NCBI GenBank assembly: GCA_015499985.1
Contig: JAAAUF010000003.1
Span: forward strand, 109,520 to 144,101
DNA from: Haplosporangium gracile
Lineage: Eukaryota; Mortierellomycota; Mortierellomycetes; Mortierellales; Mortierellaceae
Reading direction: 5' to 3'
DNA length: 34,582 nt
Made by a program: the position numbers and the translations under genes. This document shows, piece by piece, positions 33,401 through 34,582 of this stretch (its first letter is position 1; the number at the start of each line of letters is the position of its first letter). Under the pieces are notes generated by a model. That model had not been told where the DNA came from and searched no databases. It worked only from the letters and a program-made list of their open reading frames with translations.

Positions 33401-34369
33401 GTGCAACCACTTGCAACTAATGTAAAAAAAAAAAAGCAAGAGCGTCAGGAGTACATCGACAAAGCTACAGAATCGCCTTTGATCTTGTACTTAAAAAATT
33501 AGAGAGTAAATAGTACTGAACGAAGTTTGAAGCAGGAAGACTCTTTATCGGATTCTCTTGATTGAAAAGAAGTAAATTCAAAAAAGGCACGCTTGTTCCA
33601 ATCACATCGCCCACTATCAAACTGAATTGTCATTCAGAGGATCACTTTGACGAAGAATGATCGCTGCACCCATTTTGGACTTGATGCTGCGAAAGAGGTG
33701 AGCCCATCGATCGTCTTAAGTCATCGATCTTTTTGAAAGAAATTTTGGTGTAAGGACTTGTACAGGTGCTTCTATTTCTAATAAAAGAACCTCTAAAAAC
33801 GGAATTCTTTTTTTGTTACTTACAAAAAATGAACCCCATCACGAGCACTCATTAAAAAATAAAAAGGATAGTTTGCCGATCATCTCAGAAAAAAAAAACT
33901 AGAAAAGAGCGATCGACACTCTGACCATATCAAAAAGGGATCATTTGCATTGCAGAGTTAGTTGTTTCACTTCTGTGTAAATCGCGTATCGTACACGGTA
34001 GGGTGGTTTTCATTAAGTCCCATGTTATGCCCCTTTCAAAAATCTGATAGAGACAAGAACAAAACGGGAGTCTTTGCAAATGCCTCACTGGTCTCAAAAT
34101 GCCCGCCCTTGTTTGTTGAAGTCTGGTGATTTACACAAAGGCAATGAACTGTGGTTCAAGGACTCTAATCACCTCGTTCTAGCACCCCAAAATAGAAGGA
34201 TGATTAACAAAACCTACGTATATATCGTCAAAAAAAACTTTCAGTAAGTTCTATGCTACACATGCGAAAGCGAGCGTGTCAAAGGACGGAAGTTTAGGAA
34301 CAAGAGCGACTGAAGCACACCGAGTAGCCGCCTCATGCGCCTTCATTCTATACACGAAAGTACACAGAA
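30441..34369. other. Gene-poor A/T-rich region of about 3.9 kb
   Basis: No exon chain with recognisable protein motifs was found on either strand. The first part is the MAPKK 3' UTR (AATAAA 30567-30572). The rest is rich in A and T homopolymers, and short open frames (for example minus 32075-32404, 109 codons) have no family motif. No tRNA, rRNA, terminal inverted repeat or target-site duplication was spotted by eye. It contrasts with the dense packing to its left. It may hold a non-coding transcript, an eroded repeat, or the long promoter of the gene at 34370. Confidence 0.5.
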
Positions 34370-34582
34370 ATGTCAGGCATTTCAGGTTGGACCTTCAGTA
34401 AAAAGAAGGATCCAGTGAAGCTAAGCATTCAAAGGTAACTGTACAAGATATGCCTATACTGGAGTAAAATTACCAATTTCTTACTCTTTTAATAATTACT
34501 CCTTTATTATCCCTTGTTAAGTCCTAAGACACTTACCAGTGGTCTAACCTGGAATGCTTTACCAGAATATGCTCTCAAATTG
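34370..34582 (+). CDS. 5' end of an unrecognised gene running off the right edge
   Basis: ATG at 34370 opens MSGISGWTFSKKKDPVKLSI and one more codon, up to a donor GTAACT at 34435. A 105-nt intron, with CTAAGAC as likely branch site and ACTTACCAG as acceptor (ends 34539), joins in frame to a second exon reading SGLTWNALPEYALKL to the last base of the window. Good splice motifs on both sides and an open, protein-like second exon support a real gene, though only 36 residues are visible. The family is not recognised. There is no signal peptide, and the start is Lys-rich. Confidence 0.5.

Noticed and set aside
33657..33697. Mini-exon MIAAPILDLMLRK followed by GTGAGC donor
   Set aside because: Joining to the nearest acceptor (about 33765) gives a stop after only a few codons, leaving an 18-residue peptide; an in-frame stop lies just upstream. 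Not enough to call a gene.

Overview
The window is fungal nuclear DNA. Genes are split by many GT-AG introns, mostly about 60-170 nt, with CTAAC/CTAAT-type branch motifs. The proteins include a condensin Cnd1/Ycs4 subunit, eIF3b/Prt1 and a Ste7/Byr1-type MAP kinase kinase, and several carry Q/H/P-rich low-complexity inserts. The style fits an early-diverging filamentous fungus (Mucoromycota, perhaps a Mortierella relative), but the lineage is inferred from gene style, not from a search.

Layout, left to right: (1) 3' end of an RNase III-fold protein gene (+, ends 163). (2) BTB/POZ protein with a MATH-like N-terminus (-, 407-2239), tail-to-tail with the first gene. (3) FAD-dependent monooxygenase (-, 3187-5389, 3 exons). 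(4) A doubtful small spliced ORF (-, about 5582-5939). (5) Condensin subunit 1 with a very long charged C-terminal tail (-, 6385-12261, 12 exons). (6) An unrecognised helical protein (-, 13012-14820, 5 exons). (7) A roughly 2,340-residue membrane-anchored protein with three START lipid-transfer domains (+, 15614-23821, about 10 exons), head-to-head with gene 6. (8) eIF3b (+, 24125-26761, 3 exons). (9) MAPKK (+, 27569-30440, 7 exons). (10) A gene-poor A/T-rich stretch of about 3.9 kb. (11) The first codons of a further + strand gene that runs off the right edge (from 34370).

The genes are mainly unrelated housekeeping and signalling functions, not an operon or cluster: chromosome condensation, translation initiation, MAPK signalling, lipid transfer and oxidation. 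The most distinctive object is the triple-START protein. All three START copies are split by introns at the same two positions and in the same phases, which is direct evidence that it arose by tandem triplication inside one gene. The first copy has a reading-frame conflict at one splice junction. No CRISPR array, intact transposon, rRNA or confident tRNA was seen.

All exon borders were read by eye from splice motifs, frame continuity and family motifs. Start codons that lie in short first exons are the least certain part.
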